This document shows, in pieces, positions 26,524 to 34,710 of a stretch of 42,228 nt of DNA. Position numbers and translations under genes: made by a program. Within the stretch, counting starts at the first letter, position 1. Each line of letters opens with the position of its first letter. The stretch spans positions 1-42,228 of the forward strand of contig DVDU01000297.1 of NCBI GenBank assembly GCA_015296065.1. Direction: 5' to 3'. The notes under the pieces were generated by a model. It searched no databases. It had not been told where the DNA came from and worked only from the letters and a program-made list of their open reading frames with translations. This DNA comes from Oscillatoriaceae cyanobacterium M33_DOE_052 (GTDB taxonomy: Bacteria > Cyanobacteriota > Cyanobacteriia > Cyanobacteriales > Laspinemataceae).

Positions 26524-27816
26524 ATGAACCAACCATCCTCACGTGACACCACCGCCACAGCGGCGCCAACCCCAAAACTCTCACCCGCCTTGCAGGCAGT
26601 TTTGGCCAGTTTGGATGTGGATATTGATACGGAACTTGCTCGCTACCGCCGCCAAAGACGGGGGGAACAACTTGAGCCCTCCTTCCGCACGATCGGGGGT
26701 GAAAAGGTGCAGAAAAATCTGGACTTAATCCAACTCACCCCTACCAGCAGCAGTCAATCTCATTCTGAGTTACCCAACTCAGCGGTGGCGGCGAGTGGGA
26801 CGCCATTACCCCCACCTCGGGAGCAGTCCGCCGCCCCCACTACCTCGCTTCCTTTTCAGCCTTACACCAGCGCCCCGATCGTCCCCGTATCGGGCAATGG
26901 TGCCGCATCACCAGAAGCATCCCACACCAGAAGGGTGGAACCAGAGGTGGTAACAACAGAACCGGATGATTATTTAGAATCCTCCGAGGTACTGCTCAAA
27001 AGTATCGATGAAGAAAATTCCCGCAATATTTCGCCAGAGCTGGCTACCACCAGCCGCCGGAAGTCGAAAAACTTCCTGACACCTTTAACTGTGGGTAGTG
27101 CCCTGCTGTTTGTCGCCGCCAGTGGCACTCTCGCCTATGCGCTACTTAATGGTGGCGGCGGCGGTAATTGGAGCCTCAAGCGTCTGTGGCCTGGGGAGTC
27201 TCCGGCTCCTACTACTGCTGTCACACAGCCAACTCCCAACCCAGTGGCTAACGCTGAGCCGAAATCGCCGAATCTCGCCCGCCGGGAGTTCGTACCTCTG
27301 GATGTGGAGACCTTGGGGACTTTGGACGATGGCGAGTCTTCCTTGCCCACCCCAGCACCAGCTCAGGCACCGGCTTTGGTGGCGACAGCGCCCCAAACTC
27401 CGCCCCCTGCTGGCTCCTTGCCAGAGGTTGCAGTAGCCACAGCTCCCCCAGTTCCGGGCACGGCGCCGACGCTGCCTAATGCTGGGGGTTTGGAAAATAT
27501 TAATACCATCTTGTTGCCGGAGTCGGTGAAGCAAAAACCGACGCCACCGGCTCCGGGGGTTAGCCCAACGGCGGCGGCGACGGCGCCCGCTGTACCGGCT
27601 GACTTGGCTGTGCCCCAATTTTATTATCTGCTGATGGAATATAAAAGTGATGCGAGTCTGAGGCAGGCGCGAGATTGGGTGCCGGATGCTTATGTGCGGG
27701 AGTTTCCCGTGGGGGTAAGGATTCAGTTGGGGGCTTATGATGATGAGCCGACGGCGAAGGAAGTGGCGGCAGAACTGCAGCAGTATGGGCTGCCAGTGGT
27801 GATATATAAGCCTTGA
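26524..27816 (+). CDS. Membrane protein with SPOR-like C-terminal domain
   Basis: 430 residues. Residues about 1-180 are cytoplasmic and low complexity (Pro, Ala, Ser, Thr), with a short conserved N-terminal helix LSPALQAVLASLDVDIDTELARYRRQRRG. A single membrane segment lies at about 184-208. A Pro/Ala-rich periplasmic linker follows, then residues about 355-430 (FYYLLMEYKSDASLRQARDW, VRIQLGAYDDEPTAKEVAAEL, LPVVIYKP), which fit a SPOR domain that binds denuded peptidoglycan strands. A role at division septa or envelope is family inference. It is followed 111 bases later by the pspA gene on the same strand. Confidence 0.75.
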   Translation: MNQPSSRDTTATAAPTPKLSPALQAVLASLDVDIDTELARYRRQRRGEQLEPSFRTIGGEKVQKNLDLIQLTPTSSSQSHSELPNSAVAASGTPLPPPREQSAAPTTSLPFQPYTSAPIVPVSGNGAASPEASHTRRVEPEVVTTEPDDYLESSEVLLKSIDEENSRNISPELATTSRRKSKNFLTPLTVGSALLFVAASGTLAYALLNGGGGGNWSLKRLWPGESPAPTTAVTQPTPNPVANAEPKSPNLARREFVPLDVETLGTLDDGESSLPTPAPAQAPALVATAPQTPPPAGSLPEVAVATAPPVPGTAPTLPNAGGLENINTILLPESVKQKPTPPAPGVSPTAAATAPAVPADLAVPQFYYLLMEYKSDASLRQARDWVPDAYVREFPVGVRIQLGAYDDEPTAKEVAAELQQYGLPVVIYKP

Positions 27817-27927
27817 TGTTAATTGGGGGTCAGCATTTCTGGCCCCATGCGATACCATAGAATCAGAGGGCACCGAAACACGAAGGCGCCACCACTGCCT
27901 AGTAGAAGCAATGGAAGGGAATTCGGT

Positions 27928-28710
27928 ATGGGATTGATTGACCGGATTGTGCGGGTGATTCGCGCCAATATCAGCAGCTTGGTTGCCAATAGCGAAGATC
28001 CAGAAAAGGTCCTGGAGCAGACGCTCTCTCAGATGCAGGATGAGTTGGTGCAACTGCGGCAGGCTTTGGCGGGAGCGATCGCCACGCAAAAGCGCACGGA
28101 AAGACAGCACGACCAAGCCCGCTCCACCGCTGATGAATGGTATCGTCGTGCAGAATTGGCTTTGCTCCAAGGGGATGAAAAGTTGGCGCGGGAAGCTCTC
28201 AGGAGGCGTCAATCTTATCAGGAAACTGTGGTTGTGTTGGGGGGTCAACTCCAGCAGCAATTTACGGTGGTGGACAAGCTGAAACAAAATACGCGCTCTT
28301 TGGAAGCGAAAATCGCTGATGTGAAGACGAAAAAGGACCTTTACATCGCCCGGGCTCGATCGGCAAGGGCTTCGGCAAAACTTGCAGAAATGCTCGGACA
28401 GCTTGATGGTGGCAGTGGTTCTGTCTCGGCGTTCGATCGGATGGAGGATAAAGTTATTGAGTTGGAAGCTCGCTCTGCTGCTTTTGGGGAACTGGCGGGC
28501 GAAGACTGGGAGCAAAAATTTGCGGCTCTGGAAACTGCCAGCGATCGGGTAGAAACGGATCTGGCAGGGCTCAAAGCCCAAGTCTTGTCTGGCACCAGCC
28601 AACCCGCTTCCCCTCCCACTCCCCCTGCGGCTACGACCCCAGGGGATATTGACAGCGAGTTGGAAAAAATTCGCTCTCATATGAATAATCAACATAAAGT
28701 TGATACATAA
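27928..28710 (+). CDS. PspA/IM30 family membrane-stress protein
   Basis: ESCRT-III-like coiled-coil protein that binds stressed membranes. The ATG at 27928 is preferred to the longer frame because it yields the family start MGLIDRIVRVIRANISSLV. The product is 260 residues: an amphipathic N-terminal helix, then helices through about 220 (DPEKVLEQTLSQMQDELVQLRQAL, AREALRRR), then a Pro/Thr linker and a short C-terminal helix. The linker and tail (DIDSELEKIRSHM) resemble Vipp1 more than enterobacterial PspA. It is the first of two tandem paralogues, 279 bases before vipp1. Confidence 0.9.
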   Translation: MGLIDRIVRVIRANISSLVANSEDPEKVLEQTLSQMQDELVQLRQALAGAIATQKRTERQHDQARSTADEWYRRAELALLQGDEKLAREALRRRQSYQETVVVLGGQLQQQFTVVDKLKQNTRSLEAKIADVKTKKDLYIARARSARASAKLAEMLGQLDGGSGSVSAFDRMEDKVIELEARSAAFGELAGEDWEQKFAALETASDRVETDLAGLKAQVLSGTSQPASPPTPPAATTPGDIDSELEKIRSHMNNQHKVDT

Positions 28711-28734
28711 AAGGAAGGCAAGAGATTTGCTCAC

Positions 28735-28836
28735 ATGACTAAACCATCCGATGCCAAAATCTGCGGCTGTTGTCGCTCGCCCGTCTCAATTAATTGCCCA
28801 CTTTGTCCCGATTCCCAAATCAAGTTTTTACACTAG
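28735..28836 (+). CDS. Tiny Cys-rich ORF between pspA and vipp1
   Basis: 33 codons. The product begins MTKPSDAKICGCCRSPV, and the second half holds NCPLCPDSQIKF. Five Cys with CxCC and CxxC suggest a zinc knuckle. AAGGAAGG lies 16-20 bases before the ATG, a long spacing for a ribosome-binding site. It is on the coding strand in the gap between two related genes. Could be an unannotated small protein or chance; sequence alone does not decide. Confidence 0.35.
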   Translation: MTKPSDAKICGCCRSPVSINCPLCPDSQIKFLH

Positions 28837-28989
28837 ATAAAGATGGGCTTGGCCTGAAACTGCTGCCATCGGTTTGGAGATTGGCTATTGGGCAGACCCA
28901 CCTGGCCAGTGGGTTGACCTCATCCCTGCCACCCAGCCAGATCATTTCAGAAAAGTTAGTTGTCAACCTCAATAAGGAAAAATAGAGTC

Positions 28990-29760
28990 ATGGGATTGTT
29001 CGATCGCATTGCCCGCGTAATTAAGGCTAACCTTAACGACCTGGTGAACAAGGCGGAAGACCCAGAAAAAATTCTGGAGCAATCGATTATCGATATGCAG
29101 GAAGACCTGGTGCAACTGCGTCAGGCGGTGGCGACGGCGATCGCTACGCAAAAAAGAACTCAAAAACAGCACGAGCAGGCTCTGACCGAAGCCAATACCT
29201 GGCAGCAGCGGGCCCAGCTCGCTCTGCAAAAAGGGGATGAAAATTTGGCGCGGGAAGCCTTGGTACGCAAGAAATCTCACGCGGAAACCGCCGAGACTAT
29301 GAAAGTGCAGCTCGATACCCAAAGTGGTCAGGTGGAAAGTCTCAAGCGTAACTTGATCGCCTTGGAAAGCAAAATTTCTGAAGCGAAGACGAAGAAAAAC
29401 ATGCTCAAGGCTCGGGCGCAAGCGGCGAAAGCCCAAGAGCAGTTGCAAAGTACGATCGGCTCGATGAATACTGGTAGTGCAATGGCAGCCTTCGAGCGGA
29501 TGGAGGAGAAGGTGTTGCAGATGGAAGCTCGCTCCCAAGCCTCTGCGGAACTGGCGGGGTCCGGTCTCGAGCAACAGTTCGCCATGCTGGAAGCCGGGAA
29601 CAATGTGGATGATGAACTAGAGCAGATGAAGCGCCAGCTAAGTGGCGGTAGCGTCAACCAAAGCCAACTCCCTGCCTCTGGGGCAACCACTAGCCCGAAA
29701 AAAGCCGTAACCGGGCTTGACGAGTTGGAGGAGTTACGCAAGCAGCTAGATCAACCCTAG
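28990..29760 (+). CDS. vipp1: Vesicle-inducing protein in plastids Vipp1 (IM30)
   Basis: Thylakoid biogenesis and membrane maintenance protein forming rings and rods. The ATG at 28990, after AAGGA, gives the family start MGLFDRIARVIKANLNDLV. 256 residues. It matches cyanobacterial Vipp1 throughout: KAEDPEKILEQSIIDMQEDL, NLAREALVRKKS, LESKISEAKTKKNMLKAR, and the C-terminal helix DELEELRKQLDQP that distinguishes Vipp1 from PspA. It differs from the preceding paralogue, so both are kept. It is probably driven by its own promoter in the 279-base gap or by read-through. Confidence 0.93.
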   Translation: MGLFDRIARVIKANLNDLVNKAEDPEKILEQSIIDMQEDLVQLRQAVATAIATQKRTQKQHEQALTEANTWQQRAQLALQKGDENLAREALVRKKSHAETAETMKVQLDTQSGQVESLKRNLIALESKISEAKTKKNMLKARAQAAKAQEQLQSTIGSMNTGSAMAAFERMEEKVLQMEARSQASAELAGSGLEQQFAMLEAGNNVDDELEQMKRQLSGGSVNQSQLPASGATTSPKKAVTGLDELEELRKQLDQP

Positions 29761-29910
29761 TCTCGGGAGCCTGACGAGCCGCTGGGGGCAAAAGTCCTGG
29801 CGGCTGCTTGAGGTGCTGTGCCCAGTCATGTTAAAGTGAAGTAGTCTGGGCTACTTCCCTGGGAAATTGGGAGTAGCACGGGACCAGGGGGTTTTGCACT
29901 TGGAATTATT

Positions 29911-30252
29911 ATGATAGTGAGTGGGATGAGCAGCAGTATTATTTCAATTCAAGAGGCAGAATTAGACACCGCGATCCACAGCGCCGCTACGCCGGTGTTG
30001 TTTTATTTTTGGGCGAGTTGGTGCGGTCCATGTAAGTTGGTGTCGCCATCAGTGGAATGGGCGGCGAGCAATTATGGCGATCGACTCACAGTGATCAAAA
30101 TGGAAGTGGACGCCAACCCCCAAACGGTAAAGCAGTACAAAGTGGAAGGCGTGCCAGCTTTGCGCCTGGTCAAGGACGGAGTGGTGCTGGTCAACTATGA
30201 GGGCGCCATTACCAAAGCCAAACTAGCCGCTTTACTAGAACCCCACTTATAA
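29911..30252 (+). CDS. Thioredoxin-fold protein with CGPC active site
   Basis: 113 residues (108 if Met6 at 29926 is the start). Residues around 35-41 read FWASWCGPCKLVSP, the classical thioredoxin active site, and the cis-Pro segment EGVPALRLVKDG follows. Reduces protein disulfides; redox partner unknown. The adjacent upstream G/C-rich stretch (29770-29890) may hold its promoter. It is followed 74 bases later by an aminotransferase gene in the same direction, suggesting an operon. Other cyanobacterial thioredoxins cannot be excluded as the true family. Confidence 0.85.
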   Translation: MIVSGMSSSIISIQEAELDTAIHSAATPVLFYFWASWCGPCKLVSPSVEWAASNYGDRLTVIKMEVDANPQTVKQYKVEGVPALRLVKDGVVLVNYEGAITKAKLAALLEPHL

Positions 30253-30266
30253 AAAAGATATTCTGA

Positions 30267-30304
30267 CTCGGAGGAAGCCTTTATGGCTTCGCAGTTTATC
30301 CGAG
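30267..30304 (+). promoter_or_regulatory. Two-tier hairpin between thioredoxin and aminotransferase genes
   Basis: Outer arms CTCGGA and TCCGAG (30267-30272, 30299-30304) enclose a perfect 6-bp inner stem GAAGCC/GGCTTC (30274-30279, 30285-30290). It may stabilise or attenuate the downstream mRNA; no T-run follows. Confidence 0.45.
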
Positions 30305-30326
30305 AAAGGTTAAAAAGAGAAAAAAA

Positions 30327-31538
30327 ATGCAGTTTGCTAAACGTTTAGAGCCCCTGCGCTCCAATGTCTTCGCCCAAATGGACAATGCTAAGGCCAAGGC
30401 AAGGGCCGCTGGGCATCAGGTCATCGATTTGTCTCTGGGGTCTTCCGACCAGCCTACCCCTAAGCAGGCTTTAGAAGCGATCGCCGCTTCTCTGACTGAC
30501 ACTACCACCCACGGCTATATGCTCTTCCACGCCACCAAGGAGTTTCGGGAAGTGGCGGCCCGGTGGTATGAGCAAAAATATGGTGTGGCGGTTGATCCAG
30601 AAACGGAAGTCCTTCAGCTCATCGGTTCTCAAGAAGGAACCGCCCATTTACCCCTGGCAGTTCTCAACCCAGGGGATTTTGCCCTGCTGATGGATCCGGG
30701 CTACCCCTCCCACGCTGGGGGTGTTTATCTGGCTTCCGGTCAAATTTACACCATGCCGCTGCGGGCAGAAAATGGCTTTTTGCCCGTGTTTGGGGATATC
30801 CCGGCGGCGGTTCTCGCCCAAGCCAGGATGATGGTTCTGAGCTATCCCCACAACCCCACCAGTGCGATGGCACCTTTGTCGTTTTTTGAAGAGGCGGTGG
30901 CTTTCTGTCAGCGACACGACTTGGTGTTAGTTCACGACTTCCCTTATTGTGATTTGGTGTTTTCTGAGTCGGTGCCTTCAGTATTGCAGGCGGACCGGGA
31001 TAAAACTGTGTCCATTGAGTTTTTCACCATGTCGAAGTCGTACAATATGGGCGGCTTCCGCATCGGTTTTGCCATTGGTAATGCGGAATTGATTCGGGCT
31101 CTGCGCAATGTGAAGGCGGCGATCGACTTCAACCAGTACCGGGGCATCCTCAATGGGGCGATCGCCGCCCTCACCGGCTCCCAAGACTGCGTAACCGCCA
31201 CCGTGGAAACCTACCGCCGCCGTCGCGATACCTTCGTCGGAGCCCTCAACCGCATCGGCTGGTCTGTCCCCCTACCCCAGGCAACCATGTACGTCTGGGC
31301 CAAACTCCCATCCCCTTGGGAGCAAGATTCCATCGGTTTCTGCCTCCAAATGGTAGAAGCTACCGGTATCGCCGCCTCCCCCGGAGCCGGTTTTGGCAAA
31401 GCAGGCGAGGGATATGTACGCTTCGCTCTCGTCCACGAACCCCCAGTGTTAGAAGCCGCCGTGGCTAAAATTGGCACCTTTTTGCGCAGTACCAATTCTA
31501 TCCCCGCCGTACCCGAGGCGGCCACTGCAGGGATTTAA
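30327..31538 (+). CDS. PLP-dependent aminotransferase (class I/II, DapL/AspC-like)
   Basis: 403 residues. Fold type I aminotransferase with YPHNPTSAM (Asn and substrate pocket), VHDFPYCDL (Asp-Tyr pair to the PLP ring), SKSYNMGGFRIGF (PLP Lys in MSKSYN) and the C-terminal VRFALVHE Arg. Related proteins are annotated as LL-diaminopimelate aminotransferase, aspartate aminotransferase or glutamate-pyruvate-type. The specific substrate is not decided from sequence. It ends near a strong terminator. Confidence 0.88.
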   Translation: MQFAKRLEPLRSNVFAQMDNAKAKARAAGHQVIDLSLGSSDQPTPKQALEAIAASLTDTTTHGYMLFHATKEFREVAARWYEQKYGVAVDPETEVLQLIGSQEGTAHLPLAVLNPGDFALLMDPGYPSHAGGVYLASGQIYTMPLRAENGFLPVFGDIPAAVLAQARMMVLSYPHNPTSAMAPLSFFEEAVAFCQRHDLVLVHDFPYCDLVFSESVPSVLQADRDKTVSIEFFTMSKSYNMGGFRIGFAIGNAELIRALRNVKAAIDFNQYRGILNGAIAALTGSQDCVTATVETYRRRRDTFVGALNRIGWSVPLPQATMYVWAKLPSPWEQDSIGFCLQMVEATGIAASPGAGFGKAGEGYVRFALVHEPPVLEAAVAKIGTFLRSTNSIPAVPEAATAGI

Positions 31539-31561
31539 ATTTTCGCAGTCCCTGGAATCAG

Positions 31562-31600
31562 AAGCCCGGTTTCTGCACAGAAGCCGGGTTTTTGGTTTTT
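31562..31600 (+). terminator. Intrinsic terminator after the aminotransferase gene
   Basis: The arms AAGCCCGGTTTCTG and CAGAAGCCGGGTTT pair with two wobbles around a short loop and are followed by TTTTTGGTTTTT. It starts 24 bases after the stop codon. Confidence 0.8.
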
Positions 31601-31867
31601 ATCTTCCCAGTTGCCACAGTAGGACAGGAGAGTAACCGCTAGAGCATAAATTCAATCCCGCTCTCACCCCTACCAACTTTGCCAAATCTTTAATAAAATT
31701 CACGCTTAATCAACTCTAACTTTACGTCCCCTTTCGATAAGTAGATATAACATGGAATTAATGGGAGTAGTAGTCACAGTACCGGCAATTCAAGAATTAC
31801 CCCTACAATGCCGAGAAAGCTCCTACCCAACCCCCGACCCCCCCGCCAAACTTTCTGGAGACCTACC

Positions 31868-32719
31868 ATGACCACACTAACCCAAAAATTACTCATCGGT
31901 AGCATCGCCGCTGCCGCCACCCTCGCCGCTGCTCCCGCTTTCGCTGGTTCCTTCACCGTCAGCGGCACTGATTACTACTTATATGATGTGAGAGATAGTA
32001 ACGGGGACGGGGTGCTTGACCAAACCTACCGCAACTCTAGCGCCAGCTTGGATGCTATCTTAGCTGGTAACAAGAGCAACCCTGGCGGCAACATCGAGTT
32101 ATTCGCGAGCAGCGAACGCGCAGGCACGAACTTCTTTGCTCCCCAAGTCACCCTCAGTGGTCAAGTGGGCAGCCAAACTCTGACTCTGAGCAGTCTCAAC
32201 GCTAATGACTGGTTCTCTACAGGAAGCGGGAATAATTATACTTATTCCGGCAATACCCTGGCCACTCGCTGGTTTAACTCCCTGCTCACTGCTGCTGGTC
32301 AAGGCGGGATTGTGAATAAAGCTCTCGGTCAGCTTGCTTTTAACCAGTTTCTCAATGGCGGCGGCTTCCAGCGCAGTTCCGACCCCAATATCTCATATAT
32401 TGACCACAGCGCGGGTAAAATCAACATTGGTTTGGCTGGTCACTACAATATGAAGGATGTGTATAACTACGCCTTCATTCCCAATGGTTTCCAAGCCAGT
32501 GAAGTGGTGAAGTACACCTACGGTGGCGTAACTCAATACTTGTACAACTTTAACGCCACGGCTACGGGGTTAAAAGAACTCAGCGATGGGAAGTCCCACA
32601 GTGGTAACTATGAAGTGACTGTGGCAGTGATTCCTGAACCTTCCACAATGGTGGGTTTGATGTCTCTCGGTGGAATACTTGCCGCTACCAAAAAGCGCAA
32701 GGCGGTTAAAGAATCCTAG
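31868..32719 (+). CDS. PEP-CTERM sorted secreted protein
   Basis: 283 residues from the ATG at 31868, which follows GGAG and starts a signal peptide (LTQKLLIGSIAAAATLAAAPAFAG). The open frame further upstream is ignored. The C-terminus has PEPSTMVGLMSLGGILAATK plus Arg/Lys, the PEP-CTERM anchor processed by exosortase. The body is Asn-, Ser- and Gly-rich and lacks a domain I recognise. Exosortase genes are not in the window. It is single, with a terminator upstream and a palindromic repeat downstream. Confidence 0.85.
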   Translation: MTTLTQKLLIGSIAAAATLAAAPAFAGSFTVSGTDYYLYDVRDSNGDGVLDQTYRNSSASLDAILAGNKSNPGGNIELFASSERAGTNFFAPQVTLSGQVGSQTLTLSSLNANDWFSTGSGNNYTYSGNTLATRWFNSLLTAAGQGGIVNKALGQLAFNQFLNGGGFQRSSDPNISYIDHSAGKINIGLAGHYNMKDVYNYAFIPNGFQASEVVKYTYGGVTQYLYNFNATATGLKELSDGKSHSGNYEVTVAVIPEPSTMVGLMSLGGILAATKKRKAVKES

Positions 32720-32726
32720 GCAAATG

Positions 32727-32752
32727 GTAGGGTGGGCAATTGCCCACCCTAC
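32727..32752. repeat. GTAGGGTGGGCA palindrome, possible bidirectional terminator
   Basis: Perfect 26-base palindrome of the GTAGGGTGGGCAATTGCCCA type between the convergent genes at 31868 and 32787. A relative with 15-base arms is at 38575-38640. Sequences of this design are widespread in cyanobacterial intergenic DNA. Confidence 0.7.
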
Positions 32753-32786
32753 AGCTTTTGATTGCTGGCTACAGAAAACCGCTAGA

Positions 32787-33398
32787 TTAAACTCGCGAGA
32801 GCAGGTCAAGGGCGAGGAATTCGCTTTGGTCTTGGTTGAGGCTAGGTGGTAAGCTGAGGTGGCGATTGTCGGCTATTACTCCTCTGCCATCTTTACCACA
32901 GGCGAATAGGGGTTGCCCAGGGATAGCACTAAAGCTGGGACAGTTGCCGTAGGTGCAATCTATGGCGGCATAATATTTGTTTTCATCTTTGCTCTTGACG
33001 CATTTGGCCCAAGCCTCTGGGTCCACACCGGAAGGGGAACATTGGAGGACTAAACCCAAACCGATGGCTTTAAAGGCACAGTCAGCGTTGACATAACAGC
33101 CGTTTTTCTGGAATGTCCCTAACCAACCATCATTAGATTGGGGGTCTGTACCATCGACAAACAGACTATCCATTTGCTCGGGGTTGTCGAGTAGGTCTTG
33201 GGGGCCGATGCTCAGGACGCCGGAGAGCATCTCTACCAGTTCGGTTTGTTGGGAGTCCAGAGGTTGGCCGTTGTAGATTAGTTGGCTGTCGGTGTTGCCG
33301 CCATCACCCATTGGCGGGAATGATTGTGCTGCTGCTTTACCGGTGGTTGCCCACATCAGGAATGCTGCGGAGGCGATCGCCGTTACTATCTTGTTCAT
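32787..33398 (-). CDS. Cys-rich secreted protein, unknown
   Basis: 203 residues. A signal peptide is clear (MNKIVTAIASAAFLMWATTG then KAAAQS, likely cut after Ala24 or so). The mature part has seven Cys in the second half (KNGCYVNADC, LQCSPSGVDPEAWAKC, AIDCTYGNC, FACGKD) arranged as in a disulfide-stabilised extracytoplasmic protein. I do not recognise the family. It is convergent with the PEP-CTERM gene. The 451-base upstream gap contains no gene. Confidence 0.65.
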   Translation of the reverse strand: MNKIVTAIASAAFLMWATTGKAAAQSFPPMGDGGNTDSQLIYNGQPLDSQQTELVEMLSGVLSIGPQDLLDNPEQMDSLFVDGTDPQSNDGWLGTFQKNGCYVNADCAFKAIGLGLVLQCSPSGVDPEAWAKCVKSKDENKYYAAIDCTYGNCPSFSAIPGQPLFACGKDGRGVIADNRHLSLPPSLNQDQSEFLALDLLSRV

Positions 33399-33849
33399 TT
33401 AAATCTCCGTTATTGCCTGCGAAGTATCAATATTGGTTCTGTCTGTGCATGGCTGGAACCGTGACAACCGGCACTGGGGAGCGCCAAAACAGCCGATCGC
33501 CTCCTGCAAAAGCCATGCACAGCATTTGTAGGGGATGTAGAAGCGAGTTAGTTGCTAGCCGCACTCCACATAACCCGATCTTAACCGGGGAAAACGGGAA
33601 GGTCAACGGGGCAAAGGGGCGAAAAGCCCTTTATTTGTGGGAATTTCGATGAATTTTTGGTAAAGATTTTCCCAGCGTCAGGGAGGAGGTATCTTTGGGG
33701 TATCTTTGTGGCTCTGCCAAAGGGGAGAATTTGCCGCTCTTGCCCTTTGGGGCTAAAATGCAGATGCGGCATCGCCAAGACCAGTGTTAAGGTTCTGTCT
33801 TGAGGTGCGATCATGCCACACCTAGGCGACAACAGAGAACAAGGTAAAT
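33399..33849. other. Gene-free divergent region
   Basis: This stretch separates the divergent genes of the Cys-rich secreted protein and HpsJ-like protein and should hold both promoters. I see no clear element. A CAAAGGGGAGAATTTGCCGC to CTTGCCCTTTGG hairpin-like segment lies near 33715-33755, and the rest is featureless. Confidence 0.4.
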
Positions 33850-34614
33850 ATGAAAGCAACTGATAGCGAGCTAATTTCTCGGCAAGCGTCTCGCCTCCTA
33901 AAACAGGCGGGGACAGTGCTAATTGTCATCTCACTTTTAGACTTAGTAATGTTGCCTTTTCCTTTGGAGTTGGGGGACGTGCGGTGGCGGTTGAACCTCA
34001 CCACCCAGCTTATCGAGCGAGGGATAGTTCCCATGCTGGGGATGGCTTTAGTTTTCAGTGGCTACGGCTTTGAAACTCTCACCGGAGCCGCCTATATCAA
34101 ACCCAAAAAACTGCGAGATTTAAAATTGTGGGTATTTTTAATTTCTAGTTTTTTAGGATTTATTTTTCTCGTTTTAGCTCCCGCCCATGCTTTTAATGCT
34201 TTTAGTGCCAGTAATCAAGCCATAGCCGGTTTCAAAAAAGACGCCCAACAAGCGGAAACGCAGCTAGAAGAACGATTGCAGCAGCAACAAACACAAATCG
34301 CCTCTATTCTCACAAGTCAGCAACGCCTGGATGATTTTATCAAAAGCGATAATTTTAATGAAGAGCAGCTCGCCAAGTTAAAAGAATTTCAGAATGACCC
34401 AAAAGCGTTGGAAAAGCAAACAGAAGCCATCCGCACCAATGCGAAAAAAGAAATCGAAAAGCGCCGCCAAGAAGCCGAGAAAAAATCCCGCACTGGTGCC
34501 CTGAAGTCTAGTTTTAGATTGGGGATTAGTAGCCTGCTGTTGGCAAGTTGCTATATAACCATTGGCTGGACTGGGTTAAAAAGTGAGAATAAACCGAAAA
34601 GACCTAGAGTGTAG
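33850..34614 (+). CDS. HpsJ-like membrane protein
   Basis: 254 residues. Four hydrophobic segments (about 20-38, 55-75, 93-117 and 225-243) with a charged coiled coil between the third and fourth (about 120-215: AETQLEERLQQQQTQ, EKRRQEAEKKS). It resembles the HpsJ family of filamentous cyanobacteria, linked to hormogonium polysaccharide secretion. The match is by layout and by segments such as LLKQAGTVLIVISLLDL and RWRLNLTTQLIERGIVPML. No other hps genes are adjacent, so function here is open. Confidence 0.7.
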   Translation: MKATDSELISRQASRLLKQAGTVLIVISLLDLVMLPFPLELGDVRWRLNLTTQLIERGIVPMLGMALVFSGYGFETLTGAAYIKPKKLRDLKLWVFLISSFLGFIFLVLAPAHAFNAFSASNQAIAGFKKDAQQAETQLEERLQQQQTQIASILTSQQRLDDFIKSDNFNEEQLAKLKEFQNDPKALEKQTEAIRTNAKKEIEKRRQEAEKKSRTGALKSSFRLGISSLLLASCYITIGWTGLKSENKPKRPRV

Positions 34615-34710
34615 GGTAGAAGTAAAATTGTGTTGGCAGCAAATCATAGGATGGTGATTGATCGCTATTTTACAATTCGCCAACACTGTCAAACAAAAAA
34701 GACTAATTTT

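Noticed and set aside
27142-28734. 530-residue minus-strand ORF
   Set aside because: It lies opposite the SPOR and pspA genes, whose protein families are clear; composition is that of an antisense shadow.
33311-33652. 113-residue plus-strand ORF
   Set aside because: It starts inside the signal-peptide region of the opposite gene and has no motif or ribosome-binding site.
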